From: Flavobacterium sp.
GTDB lineage: Bacteria > Bacteroidota > Bacteroidia > Flavobacteriales > Flavobacteriaceae
DNA length: 64,000 nt
Direction: 5' to 3'
Assembly: GCF_027484705.1 (NCBI RefSeq)
Contig: NZ_JAIXSL010000007.1
Span: 1 to 64,000 of the forward strand
The position numbers and the translations under genes were made by a program. A model generated the notes under the pieces. That model saw nothing but the letters and a program-made list of their open reading frames with translations, did no database searches and was not told where the DNA came from. Below, one piece after another: positions 51,276 through 58,970 of the stretch. How positions within the stretch are numbered: position 1 is the stretch's first letter; each line of letters starts with the position of its first letter.

Positions 51276-52349
51276 TTAAACGCCGAAATCGACGACTACT
51301 TTTTCTGATGTTGGCACGGCTTGACAGCTTAATACCAAACCTTTGTTGACTTCATTTTCATCCAAGGCGTAATTGACTTTCATCCCGACAGAACCTTCGA
51401 TCACTTTACATTTACAAGTACTGCAAACGCCGCCTTTACATGCAAAAGGCAGATCGGCTCCGGCAGCTAACGCACCATCTAGGATATTATCGAAATCGTC
51501 ATCCATGATGAAATGGAATTCTTTTCCGCCATCGATAATCGTAACGGCTGTACCTTCCACTTTTTGTTCGAGTACTTTGTTGATACGCAGTTTGTCTTCT
51601 TCGGAATTGCCAGTCGTAAACAATTCGTAATGGATTTTATCTTTCGACAATCCGGCCGCCATCAACTCGTCTCGGATTAGGAAAATCATAGCTTCTGGAC
51701 CGCAGATGAAACATTCGTCTACTTGGGGAATGTCGATGATTTTGTCGGAGAGAATCTGCAATTTTTCTTTGGTGAACCTGCCATTGAACAACTCGACTGA
51801 GCGATGTTCTTTGGTTAGAAAATGAAAAATTTCGAAACGGTCGAAATATTTGTTTTTGAGCAATTCGATTTCCTCTTTAAAGATAATCGATTTTACGCTT
51901 CGGTTCAGATAAAAAAGTTTGAAAGTACTTTTCGGCTCAAGTGCCAGATGCGTTTTGATGATGGAAAGTATGGGCGTGATGCCGCTTCCGGCCGCAAATA
52001 CGATATAATTTTTAGGTTTTGTTGGGTCGATGTCTTTGAAGAATGCTCCGTGCGGTGGCATCACTTCAAGCATTTGTCCTTTTTTTAAAGTGTCGTGAAC
52101 ATAAGTTGAAAACAAACCGCCGCTAATTTTTTTCACAGCGACTTTCCATTGGTTTTCGGTCGGGCTTGAACACAGCGAATACGAACGGCGCACTTCTTCG
52201 CCATCGATGTTGGCTTTTAGCGTGAGATGCTGTCCTTGTTGGAACTGAAACGCTTCTTTCAAATCTTCCGGAATTTCGAGTGAAATGACCGAACAATCTT
52301 TGGTTTCCTTATAAATATCCTGAACTTTTAAACTGTGAAATTTCGCCAT
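51276..52349 (-). CDS. paaE: Phenylacetyl-CoA epoxidase reductase PaaE
   Basis: A 357-residue NAD(P)H reductase from ATG 52349 (MAKFHSLKVQDIYKET). Residues ~1-110 form the FAD domain (RRSYSLCSSPTE), ~115-225 the NAD(P)H domain (NYIVFAAGSGITPILSIIKT, DECFICGPEAMI) and ~265-357 a plant-type 2Fe-2S domain with CKGGVCSTCKCKVIEG and a later Cys in LVLSCQAVP. It feeds electrons to PaaA. Here it is the first gene (E-A-B-C-D), while in E. coli it is last. The palindromic operator is immediately upstream, so control of the whole cluster is likely at this point. Confidence 0.94.
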   Translation of the reverse strand: MAKFHSLKVQDIYKETKDCSVISLEIPEDLKEAFQFQQGQHLTLKANIDGEEVRRSYSLCSSPTENQWKVAVKKISGGLFSTYVHDTLKKGQMLEVMPPHGAFFKDIDPTKPKNYIVFAAGSGITPILSIIKTHLALEPKSTFKLFYLNRSVKSIIFKEEIELLKNKYFDRFEIFHFLTKEHRSVELFNGRFTKEKLQILSDKIIDIPQVDECFICGPEAMIFLIRDELMAAGLSKDKIHYELFTTGNSEEDKLRINKVLEQKVEGTAVTIIDGGKEFHFIMDDDFDNILDGALAAGADLPFACKGGVCSTCKCKVIEGSVGMKVNYALDENEVNKGLVLSCQAVPTSEKVVVDFGV

Positions 52350-52367
52350 TGTTTTTCGCATTACTAA

Positions 52368-52387
52368 AAACTAACACTTGTTAGTTT
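52368..52387 (-). promoter_or_regulatory. Palindromic operator upstream of paaE, probable TetR-family site
   Basis: A perfect 9 bp inverted repeat AAACTAACA and TGTTAGTTT separated by CT lies 19 bp upstream of the paaE start codon. Its position just after the -7 box (52394-52401) covers the predicted transcription start. Repression by the TetR protein encoded at 52649-53218 is inference. Confidence 0.78.
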
Positions 52388-52393
52388 GCTATG

Positions 52394-52401
52394 CAAATTT
52401 A
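52394..52401 (-). promoter_or_regulatory. -7 box of the paaE-led paa operon
   Basis: TAAATTTG on the minus strand (52401-52394) matches TAnnTTTG. No TTG lies 17-23 nt upstream, so the -33 element is weak or absent, as expected for a regulated promoter. Confidence 0.55.
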
Positions 52402-52570
52402 AACATTAATTTGTAATTGGTTACGATAACGTTTGAAAATTTGTAAACAGCTGTTATATAAGACCTTGTGTTCTAGCCCCGATAATTTGATATTAAGAGG
52501 AGGAAGCCCAGTGGGCTTCAGGTAATTTTAGTTTTTAATTTGAAATAAAACGTAAAATAACCGCAAAATA

Positions 52571-52650
52571 CTAGCCCCGATAGCAACGGAAATCCTTTTG
52601 CAGCGGTGTTCGCGCAAAAGATTGAGAGTGGATAGCGGGATTATGCTCCT
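52571..52650 (+). repeat. Dispersed palindromic element, family 1, ending in the tetR stop codon
   Basis: It reads CTAGCCCCGATAGCAACGG, AAATCCTTTTGCAGCGG, GCGCAAAAGATTGAGAGTGG and ATAGCGGGATTATGCTCCT; the final bases overlap the tetR stop codon TAG (52649-52651). The spacer 52402-52570 also has a partial copy (CTAGCCCCGATAA at 52472) and a 17 bp palindrome GAAGCCCA-G-TGGGCTTC (52503-52519). Confidence 0.88.
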
Positions 52651-53218
52651 AAATAATTCCATTTAAAAGCACCTCAATCATATTGGATTTGAGCACTTCG
52701 GCATTCGGGCTTTTTTTCTTGCCGTACCAAAGGTAAAGCGTGCGCAGCGTGGAAAGGGTTGAGAAAATGATGACTTCGATATTGAGGTTTTTGATTTCGT
52801 GATTGGCGATTCCCTGTTTGATAATTGTCCTGAAATTTTCTTCGTATTCTTCGCGCATTTTGATGAAATAGGTCAATTCTTTATCAGCCAAATGCATCCA
52901 ATCGTTGTTGAGGCAAGCGAGCGCGTCGGGATTTCTTAATGTGATATCAATATGAAGTTGGATGACTTTCTCTAGTTTTTGAATTGTGGTTTCGTCGGAA
53001 TTGACAATCTGCAACATCGTGCTGGTAAATTCTTCGGCGATTTCGATGATGATCAAAACCAGAATTTCCTGTTTCGATTTGATGTGGTTGTAGAGGCTGG
53101 CCGCTTTGATGTTCATCGCTTGCGCCATATCGCGCATGGTTACGGCGCTGTAGCCTTTTTCTTTGAAAAGTTGTGCGGCAATCGTGATGATTTCGGTTTT
53201 GCGGTCGGTGGGTTTCAT
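52649..53218 (-). CDS. TetR family regulator, probable regulator of paa genes
   Basis: A 189-residue regulator from ATG 53218 (MKPTDRKTEIITIAAQLFKEKG); an ATG at 53236 would overlap the -7 box. The N-terminal helix-turn-helix is residues ~25-45 (TMRDMAQAMNIKAASLYNHIKSK), the usual TetR pattern, and the C-terminal ligand domain has no clear acyl-CoA motif. It lies 430 bp upstream of paaE, on the same strand, and separated by repeat elements. Regulators of this kind respond to phenylacetyl-CoA in other paa systems, but the ligand here is inference. Its stop codon comes from the family-1 repeat. Confidence 0.85.
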   Translation of the reverse strand: MKPTDRKTEIITIAAQLFKEKGYSAVTMRDMAQAMNIKAASLYNHIKSKQEILVLIIIEIAEEFTSTMLQIVNSDETTIQKLEKVIQLHIDITLRNPDALACLNNDWMHLADKELTYFIKMREEYEENFRTIIKQGIANHEIKNLNIEVIIFSTLSTLRTLYLWYGKKKSPNAEVLKSNMIEVLLNGII

Positions 53219-53224
53219 GCGTTT

Positions 53225-53232
53225 CAAATATA
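53225..53232 (-). promoter_or_regulatory. Possible -7 box of the tetR gene
   Basis: TATATTTG on the minus strand (53232-53225) lies 6 bp before the chosen ATG, so transcription would start at or next to it and the mRNA would be almost leaderless. No TTG is visible at the expected distance. Confidence 0.4.
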
Positions 53233-53246
53233 GCATTTATTTGCAT

Positions 53247-53274
53247 AAAAAAACCACGCCTTTCGACGTGGTTT
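53247..53274 (-). terminator. Terminator behind the repeat-rich secreted protein
   Basis: AACCACG / CGTGGTT with an 8 nt loop followed by seven T residues on the minus strand, 26 bp after the stop codon at 53301. Confidence 0.9.
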
Positions 53275-53300
53275 CCAAAAAAACTAACTACTAAACCTCA

Positions 53301-55934
53301 TTATTGCTTGATGACTTTGAAAGTTTTGATTTGATTGCCAATGTAAATTCTGACAAGATAAGTTGCTGCTGCGTATTGCGACAGATCAATCCTGCTTTCA
53401 TTCGCATTGACTTTTCTGGACTGAATGAGTTGTCCTAACATATTGTGGATTTCGATTTTATCAATATTTTCCTTGTAGGAAACATTGAGGACATCAATTA
53501 CCGGATTCGGATATACTTTAAGGGCATTCATTTCGAATGTTGTATTTCCGAGACAAGTTCCAAGCGTTACCGTTACGGCCAGACGCGTCGGGCTTTCGCA
53601 TGAAGTCAGCGTTTGAGAAGCATAATAAGTAGTTCCTGCTGCCAATGGCGTATTATCCGGAACCACATTTCCTGCCGTTGGCGCATCATACCAAATCACA
53701 TTTGAACCATTCACCCCCAACAATCCGACAGTTTCTCCACTACAAAAAGTTTGGTTTGAGAATCCGGTTGGTGCTGCGGTCGGGTTGATTGAAGCGGTCA
53801 CAGGCGTTCTTGTCGAGGAACAAGTGGCATCAACAGTTTCAACATAATACGTTGTGGTCGTGCTGATGCTCGGCGTCGTAAAGCTGGCTCCGGTTCCCAG
53901 CGCTGTTCCTCCGGATGGCACATCATACCAACTGATGTTTCCTGCACTTGCGGTGGCTCCGAGTGCTAAAGTTCCTGCATCGCATCGTGAATCAAACGTC
54001 ACAGCGGTAATGGTAGGAATTGCATTGGCCACTGCCGTTACTGCCGTTCTTGCAGAAGTACAATTACCTGTGGTCGCCTCAACATAGAAAGTCGTTGTCC
54101 CTACTAAAATAGAGGGCGAAATATTCGTTCCGGTTCCGACAAATGAGCCTGACACTGGAGCAGTATACCAATTGAGCGTTCCGGCGCTTGCAGTAGCTGA
54201 TAAGGTAACCAAACCATTGCCACAGCGGCTTGCCGGCGTGGTTGCAGTTATCGTTGGTGTGGTATTGACTGTGGCCACAACAGTTGTTCTAGTGGAGATA
54301 CAACTTCCGTTGACGGCTTCTACATAATAAGTAGTCGTTGTACTGATGCTTGGCGTTACGAAAGTATTCGTCGTTGCCAAAGCGGTTCCACCTGTCGCTG
54401 CATTATACCAAACCGTATTGCTTCCAGAGGTTGATGTTGCCGAAAGCGTAACCGTTCCTGCATCACAACGGCTGCCCGCAGTGGATGAAGTGATTGTTGG
54501 CGTAGGTGTTGCTGTCGCAATTACGGCGGTTCTTGGCGAAGTACAGGTTGCCGTAGCGGCTTCTACATAATAAGTCGTAGTGCTTGCAATCGAGGGCGTG
54601 GTAAAGCTCGTTCCGGTTCCTAAAACGGTTCCGCCCGTAGGTACGCTATACCAATTTAAAGTTCCTGCGCTAGCTGTTGCACCCAAAATAAGAGTTCCTA
54701 CATCACAGCGGCTGGCCGGTGTTGTGGCTGTTACCGTTGGCGTGGTGTTTACAGTTGCGATTACGGCTGTTCTTGGCGAATTGCAAGTTGCTGTTGCGGC
54801 TTCTACATAATAAGTCGTTGTCGCAGCAATATTGGGTGTCGCAAAAGTATTCGTCGTAGCCAATGGTGTTCCTCCAGTAGCTGCAGCGTACCAAACTGTA
54901 CTTCCTGCACTCGCCGAAGCAGACAGAGTAACGGAGCCTGAATCGCAACGGCTACCGGGTGTAGTCGCTGTAATACTTGGAATTGTATTGATTGTCGCAA
55001 CAACCGCCGTTCTCGCAGAATTACAACTTCCATTGGCGGCTTCCACATAATAGGTGGTTGTGGCCGAGATGCTTGGCGTTGCGAAAGTGGTTCCTGTGCC
55101 TAAGACACTTCCTCCAGTTGACGCGGCATACCAATTGAGCGTTCCGGCACTCGCAGTAGCACCCAAAGACACACTTCCTGTGGCACATCGGCTCGCGGGT
55201 GTTGTGGTAGCTACGGTTGGAATGGCTGTTACAGTAATGTAACCTGTCTTGGTTTCCGTATCGTTTCCGTTGAAATTAGCCGCAACCAAAGTCACTGTAT
55301 AAGTTCCCGGAGTATTGTATATTACAGTTGGATTCTGATCAGTAGCGCTGTTTGGCGTTGCACCGGTTAATGTCCAAATCCACGCTGATGGGATATTAGT
55401 AGAAGTATCCGTAAAAGTGACCGATTGGCCTACACAAACTGATGTTGCTGAAGCTGTAAAATCGGTAACTGGTGGTGCGGTCGGACATATTGGTGTGGTT
55501 CTATCCAATGTAAAACCATCGCCATCGCCACCAAAATAAACATAAAATTGCGGTGGAAATCCACAGACCGATGCTTCTAAAGTCTCGACATGTGCCCCAT
55601 CATTATTCCCGCCAAAATAAGCATAGAAGGAAGGCGGAATACCACAGGCGGTTATGCTGGTTTCTTCGGTTGCTGCGCCATCGGCAGTTCCGCCCATATA
55701 GGCAAACTGGAATGCTGCAATTCCACAAGCTGTTGTACTTAATTCTTCGACACTTGAACCGTCATTAACCCCACCAAAATAAACATAAAAATGTGGTGGT
55801 ATGGAACAACTGGTTATACTTAATTCATTTGCTGTTGCTCCGTTGGAATTTCCACCGTTGTATTGTGCAAATGCGTTAAATTGTGTCAAAAAAAATGTTA
55901 AGCAAACAACTAAATATATTTTTGTTGTTTTCAT
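53301..55934 (-). CDS. Repeat-rich secreted protein with PKD, Ig-like repeats and type IX sorting tail
   Basis: An 877-residue protein with signal peptide MKTTKIYLVVCLTFFLTQFNAFA. The mature N-terminus has four copies of a 27-residue unit (Y-F-G-G-x-x-D-G-...-E-E-L-S-...-A-C-G-I-P-P-x-F-Y), about residues 24-140. Next is a PKD domain (about 155-240, FTASATSVCVGQSVTFTD). Seven Ig-like repeats of about 77 residues follow (each with TP-S-RC-G, GATASAGTLNWY and TTTYYVEA), to about residue 790. The C-terminal ~75 residues (ALKVYPNPVIDVLNVSY, KIEIHNMLGQLIQSRKV, KTFKVIKQ) are a type A Por tail. It is probably a surface adhesin or matrix protein. The repeats make it prone to recombination. Confidence 0.88.
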   Translation of the reverse strand: MKTTKIYLVVCLTFFLTQFNAFAQYNGGNSNGATANELSITSCSIPPHFYVYFGGVNDGSSVEELSTTACGIAAFQFAYMGGTADGAATEETSITACGIPPSFYAYFGGNNDGAHVETLEASVCGFPPQFYVYFGGDGDGFTLDRTTPICPTAPPVTDFTASATSVCVGQSVTFTDTSTNIPSAWIWTLTGATPNSATDQNPTVIYNTPGTYTVTLVAANFNGNDTETKTGYITVTAIPTVATTTPASRCATGSVSLGATASAGTLNWYAASTGGSVLGTGTTFATPSISATTTYYVEAANGSCNSARTAVVATINTIPSITATTPGSRCDSGSVTLSASASAGSTVWYAAATGGTPLATTNTFATPNIAATTTYYVEAATATCNSPRTAVIATVNTTPTVTATTPASRCDVGTLILGATASAGTLNWYSVPTGGTVLGTGTSFTTPSIASTTTYYVEAATATCTSPRTAVIATATPTPTITSSTAGSRCDAGTVTLSATSTSGSNTVWYNAATGGTALATTNTFVTPSISTTTTYYVEAVNGSCISTRTTVVATVNTTPTITATTPASRCGNGLVTLSATASAGTLNWYTAPVSGSFVGTGTNISPSILVGTTTFYVEATTGNCTSARTAVTAVANAIPTITAVTFDSRCDAGTLALGATASAGNISWYDVPSGGTALGTGASFTTPSISTTTTYYVETVDATCSSTRTPVTASINPTAAPTGFSNQTFCSGETVGLLGVNGSNVIWYDAPTAGNVVPDNTPLAAGTTYYASQTLTSCESPTRLAVTVTLGTCLGNTTFEMNALKVYPNPVIDVLNVSYKENIDKIEIHNMLGQLIQSRKVNANESRIDLSQYAAATYLVRIYIGNQIKTFKVIKQ

Positions 55935-56091
55935 CTGTATCTATTATTTGTTTTTTAACCGAGGATGGAGCGCACAGATATTCATTCGCTTTTTTGATAT
56001 TATTTTTTTGCGTTTCATCTAATTTGATTTTTAAATTATTATAATTCATTGGGTAGCAAGTAAAAAAGTACTTGCCAATCAAATTGGATTA

Positions 56092-57540
56092 CTATCTTAC
56101 GCCACGACCACCATTGGTATAGGCTCTTGCTGCGCTTGTTGTTCCTGCGAAAGATCTGTCAGATGTTCTAACAAGAGTTGCTGCGCTTACATACTCGCCC
56201 CCTCTTGCCCCAACGCCCGTTGCAGTGGTAACTGAAGGCCAAGAGGCTTGGTTAGCATCTCCGATTGATGTTAAAGTTCCGTCTCCTAAGGTTCCCGTGA
56301 AAGCAGTCCCTGAAGCATTGGCTACAGAAATCGTTCTTTCCCAAAGATTTCCACCCATTTCCATAGCACCATAATAAGCAGCACCTGCCGAAGATCTTCC
56401 TGAAGAAGCGGTAGCAAAAACACCCACTTTTAACGGGCCGTATATTCCGCTTCCGGTTCCAATGGCTACGGCACATCTACCGTTTACTACTGTAGTTTCG
56501 GTTTCTGTTGGCTGCAATGCATTTTCAATGGTTGAGCTGTAAAACGGATTGATAGTGGTATCACCCCAAGGATATTCTCCCGCTACTCTTGGCATTGTCC
56601 CACGGCATACTTTTTCAAATTCTAATTCGGTCATTGGGCGTAATGCTGACCAATCCAAATACGCAGCTAAATCTGCCCAACTTAAATTAGACATGGCAAC
56701 GCTTTGCCCATCATTAACATTGTTAACTACACCCGTTGTGGCATCGCATCCGAAAACGGCTGGGATGGCTGCATTATTTCCAGGCGTTTCAATGACAATT
56801 CCGTTTCGATATCCATAGCTTCCATAAACCACATAAGTTCCAGCTGCACTTGTTGGATCAGAGGTAACACGGGATTGTTGTTGTGAAAAAGTCAATGAAT
56901 TTAAAAACTCTACATACTGCAGTTGAGAAATTTCATATTTCATACAATAAAACGCATTGTATCCAACAGGAAAAGTGGCAGGAATTGACGGACCGCCGCC
57001 GCCAATCACTGCAGAAGTAATACCAGCTGACTGCGAAGTTGCGTTTACAGTAATACTATTGAACGTAGATACACTCGTTCCATCACCAAGTTCGAATGCA
57101 CCTTGTGGTACGTTAACCATTTCGATTCCAAAAACTTTATAATTGTAAGTTCCAGCTGGTATGGTCATTTTCAAAGTAATTGAAGTAGCCGAAATATTGC
57201 CGCCACCCAAGGCACTTCTGCGAATAAAAACACCTTTACCGTCCGTCACGGTATCAACTTGCAATGGTGAACCCGCAGTATGATCTCCTGAAACTGTACT
57301 CAAACCGGCATGTGCCCACAAACGGGTGTTACAATCTTGATATTTAATGAATACCCAAACGGCATCCCAGTTGGCTGGAGCTACATTCGCATTCCAGCTG
57401 TTCTCCCAAGAAATATTGAATGTAATATTAGAGCCTGAAACAGACGTTCCAGTAATTTCGACATTATTTGCATAAGTATTCAAAGCAAATAAAAAGAAAA
57501 GTGACAAAGCAAATTTTGAAAAATAATTTTTTGATTTCAT
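56092..57540 (-). CDS. Secreted SUMF1/formylglycine-type domain protein
   Basis: A 482-residue protein with signal peptide MKSKNYFSKFALSLFFLFALNTYA. The N-terminal ~150 residues (VEITGTSVSGSNITFNISWEN) are beta-rich and not assigned. From about residue 180 the sequence follows the FGE/SUMF1 fold: FPVGYNAFYCMKYEISQLQYVEFLN, LSWADLAAYLDWSALRPMTELEFEKVCRG, YPWGDTTIN, and MEMGGNLWERTISVAN, ending in GGRGVR. The SUMF1 fold is used both in enzymes that make formylglycine and in binding or gliding proteins such as GldK. I see no conserved Cys pair of the active enzyme, so a structural role is more likely. Confidence 0.8.
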   Translation of the reverse strand: MKSKNYFSKFALSLFFLFALNTYANNVEITGTSVSGSNITFNISWENSWNANVAPANWDAVWVFIKYQDCNTRLWAHAGLSTVSGDHTAGSPLQVDTVTDGKGVFIRRSALGGGNISATSITLKMTIPAGTYNYKVFGIEMVNVPQGAFELGDGTSVSTFNSITVNATSQSAGITSAVIGGGGPSIPATFPVGYNAFYCMKYEISQLQYVEFLNSLTFSQQQSRVTSDPTSAAGTYVVYGSYGYRNGIVIETPGNNAAIPAVFGCDATTGVVNNVNDGQSVAMSNLSWADLAAYLDWSALRPMTELEFEKVCRGTMPRVAGEYPWGDTTINPFYSSTIENALQPTETETTVVNGRCAVAIGTGSGIYGPLKVGVFATASSGRSSAGAAYYGAMEMGGNLWERTISVANASGTAFTGTLGDGTLTSIGDANQASWPSVTTATGVGARGGEYVSAATLVRTSDRSFAGTTSAARAYTNGGRGVR

Positions 57541-57649
57541 TTTGTTGTTTTTTAAAAGTTATAGGGCAAATGTAGAATGCCGATAACCTTCTGGAAATAC
57601 GCTTATTTTCGTATTTTGAAGCAACTGATGAAAAAAAGATTCGGAAAAT

Positions 57650-58270
57650 TTATCCTTTGATTTTAGAAGTCAAATCGGTTTCGGAAACAATCTCCTGGCC
57701 TTCGTACTTGAGTTTCCAGCCCATCGTATTGGTCAGGATCAGCACTTTCGACAATTCGGAAACGAGTCGATTTTGCGCATTGGTTTTTAGTGAAGATTTT
57801 TCAATTTTTTTAGCCAGATTCAGTCGAACTGATTTGTTGATTTTGTTGTAATCATCGCCCGTAAAAGCATTGAATTTACTTTGATTGACATCATAAAACT
57901 GAATGTCGGGACTGATTTTGATTTCTTCTTTAGGAATGTATTTAATCGTAATCGTCTTATTCTTCTCATCGATGTCGTACTGCATTTGGTGCAAATCATA
58001 CGCTACGGTCACATCAGCATTGACAATGATCAACGCTTTTTTTTCAAACGACAATACGCCGCCGAAATATTTGTCCTGGTCTTTATAAGTCAGTACTTCG
58101 GCAAAATGGCCTTCGGTAACCACAAGTTTACCAACGTTGACGATTTGTTGTTGAATGAGATTGGTGTTGTAATCTACAGTAGATGTGTCGCTTTTTTTGA
58201 ATTCGCAATATTTGAACAGCAAAAACAAAACAAGTGCAGCAGCAACGGCGAGACCGATTCTTTTGAGCAT
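57650..58270 (-). CDS. DUF4230 membrane-anchored protein
   Basis: A 206-residue protein with one N-terminal membrane segment (RIGLAVAAALVLFLLFKYCEF). The body (LIQQQIVNVGKLVVTEGHFAEVLTYKDQ at about 40-67, then LIIVNADVTVAYDLHQMQYDID and KITIKYIPKEEIKISPDIQFYDVNQSKFNAF) has the pattern of DUF4230 proteins, anchored outside the inner membrane. Function is unknown. It lies 42 bp behind the response regulator gene on the same strand, so it may be under its control. Confidence 0.78.
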   Translation of the reverse strand: MLKRIGLAVAAALVLFLLFKYCEFKKSDTSTVDYNTNLIQQQIVNVGKLVVTEGHFAEVLTYKDQDKYFGGVLSFEKKALIIVNADVTVAYDLHQMQYDIDEKNKTITIKYIPKEEIKISPDIQFYDVNQSKFNAFTGDDYNKINKSVRLNLAKKIEKSSLKTNAQNRLVSELSKVLILTNTMGWKLKYEGQEIVSETDLTSKIKG

Positions 58271-58312
58271 GTCTTTTTTTTATAAAAATAGAAAAAATTA
58301 TGACATTCGAAC

Positions 58313-58960
58313 CTAAATCAGGTTGTTGTTTTTGGCTTTCTGAATCGCTTCAAGTTTGTTGTGCACCTGCAATTTCGCGTAAATATTCTCGATGTGTTTG
58401 CGGATCGTTCCCACGGAAAGGTAAAGATTTTCTGCAATCAAATGGTATTTCAAGCCTTTGCTGAGTTGCTCCAAGACTTCGATTTCACGCACCGTGAGTT
58501 GAATATCTTCCTGTGGCGTAGCACTTTCAAAATCAATAGGATTCCTAAACAACTTCAAGGTTTTCAAAGCAATCGAAGGCGTCATCGTCGCACCGCCGTT
58601 CAGCGTATCAATAATGCCTTGTTGCAAATCCTGAGGATTGACTTCCTTGAGCAAATAACCATCGGCTCCGGCTTTGATTGATTTGAAGATATTTTCATCA
58701 TTGTCAAAAACCGTCAGCATGATAATTTTAATCTGCGGGAATTTTTGTTTGATTGCGTACGTCGCTTCGATGCCGTTCATTTTGGGCATTTCGATATCCA
58801 TTAAAATCAAATCAACGGCGTGGTTTTTCTCGAGTTTTTCAATCATGTCCTCGCCATTCACTGCCGTGAACTTGATCACAAAATCCTCGAAAAAAGAAAG
58901 TTTTTCCTGAATCGTTTTGATCAGGAATGAATTATCGTCTGCGATGGCTATTTTGATCAT
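58313..58960 (-). CDS. NarL/FixJ-type response regulator
   Basis: A 215-residue regulator. The receiver domain has the acidic pocket Asp8-Asp9, phospho-acceptor Asp55 in DLILMDIEMPKMNG and Lys near 104. The LuxR-type helix-turn-helix (about 150-210) is LTVREIEVLEQLSKGLKYHLIAENLYLSVGTIRKHI, with the standard recognition helix. Its partner is one or both kinases directly upstream (10 bp gap to the nearer). Targets are not known. Confidence 0.94.
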   Translation of the reverse strand: MIKIAIADDNSFLIKTIQEKLSFFEDFVIKFTAVNGEDMIEKLEKNHAVDLILMDIEMPKMNGIEATYAIKQKFPQIKIIMLTVFDNDENIFKSIKAGADGYLLKEVNPQDLQQGIIDTLNGGATMTPSIALKTLKLFRNPIDFESATPQEDIQLTVREIEVLEQLSKGLKYHLIAENLYLSVGTIRKHIENIYAKLQVHNKLEAIQKAKNNNLI

Positions 58961-58970
58961 TTTTTAAATT

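Noticed and set aside
53854..55242. Several plus-strand open frames with similar sequences (LGVTKV-like, VPPV-like)
   Set aside because: They are periodic antisense shadows of the Ig-like repeats in the gene at 53301-55934; the repetition comes from the coding strand.
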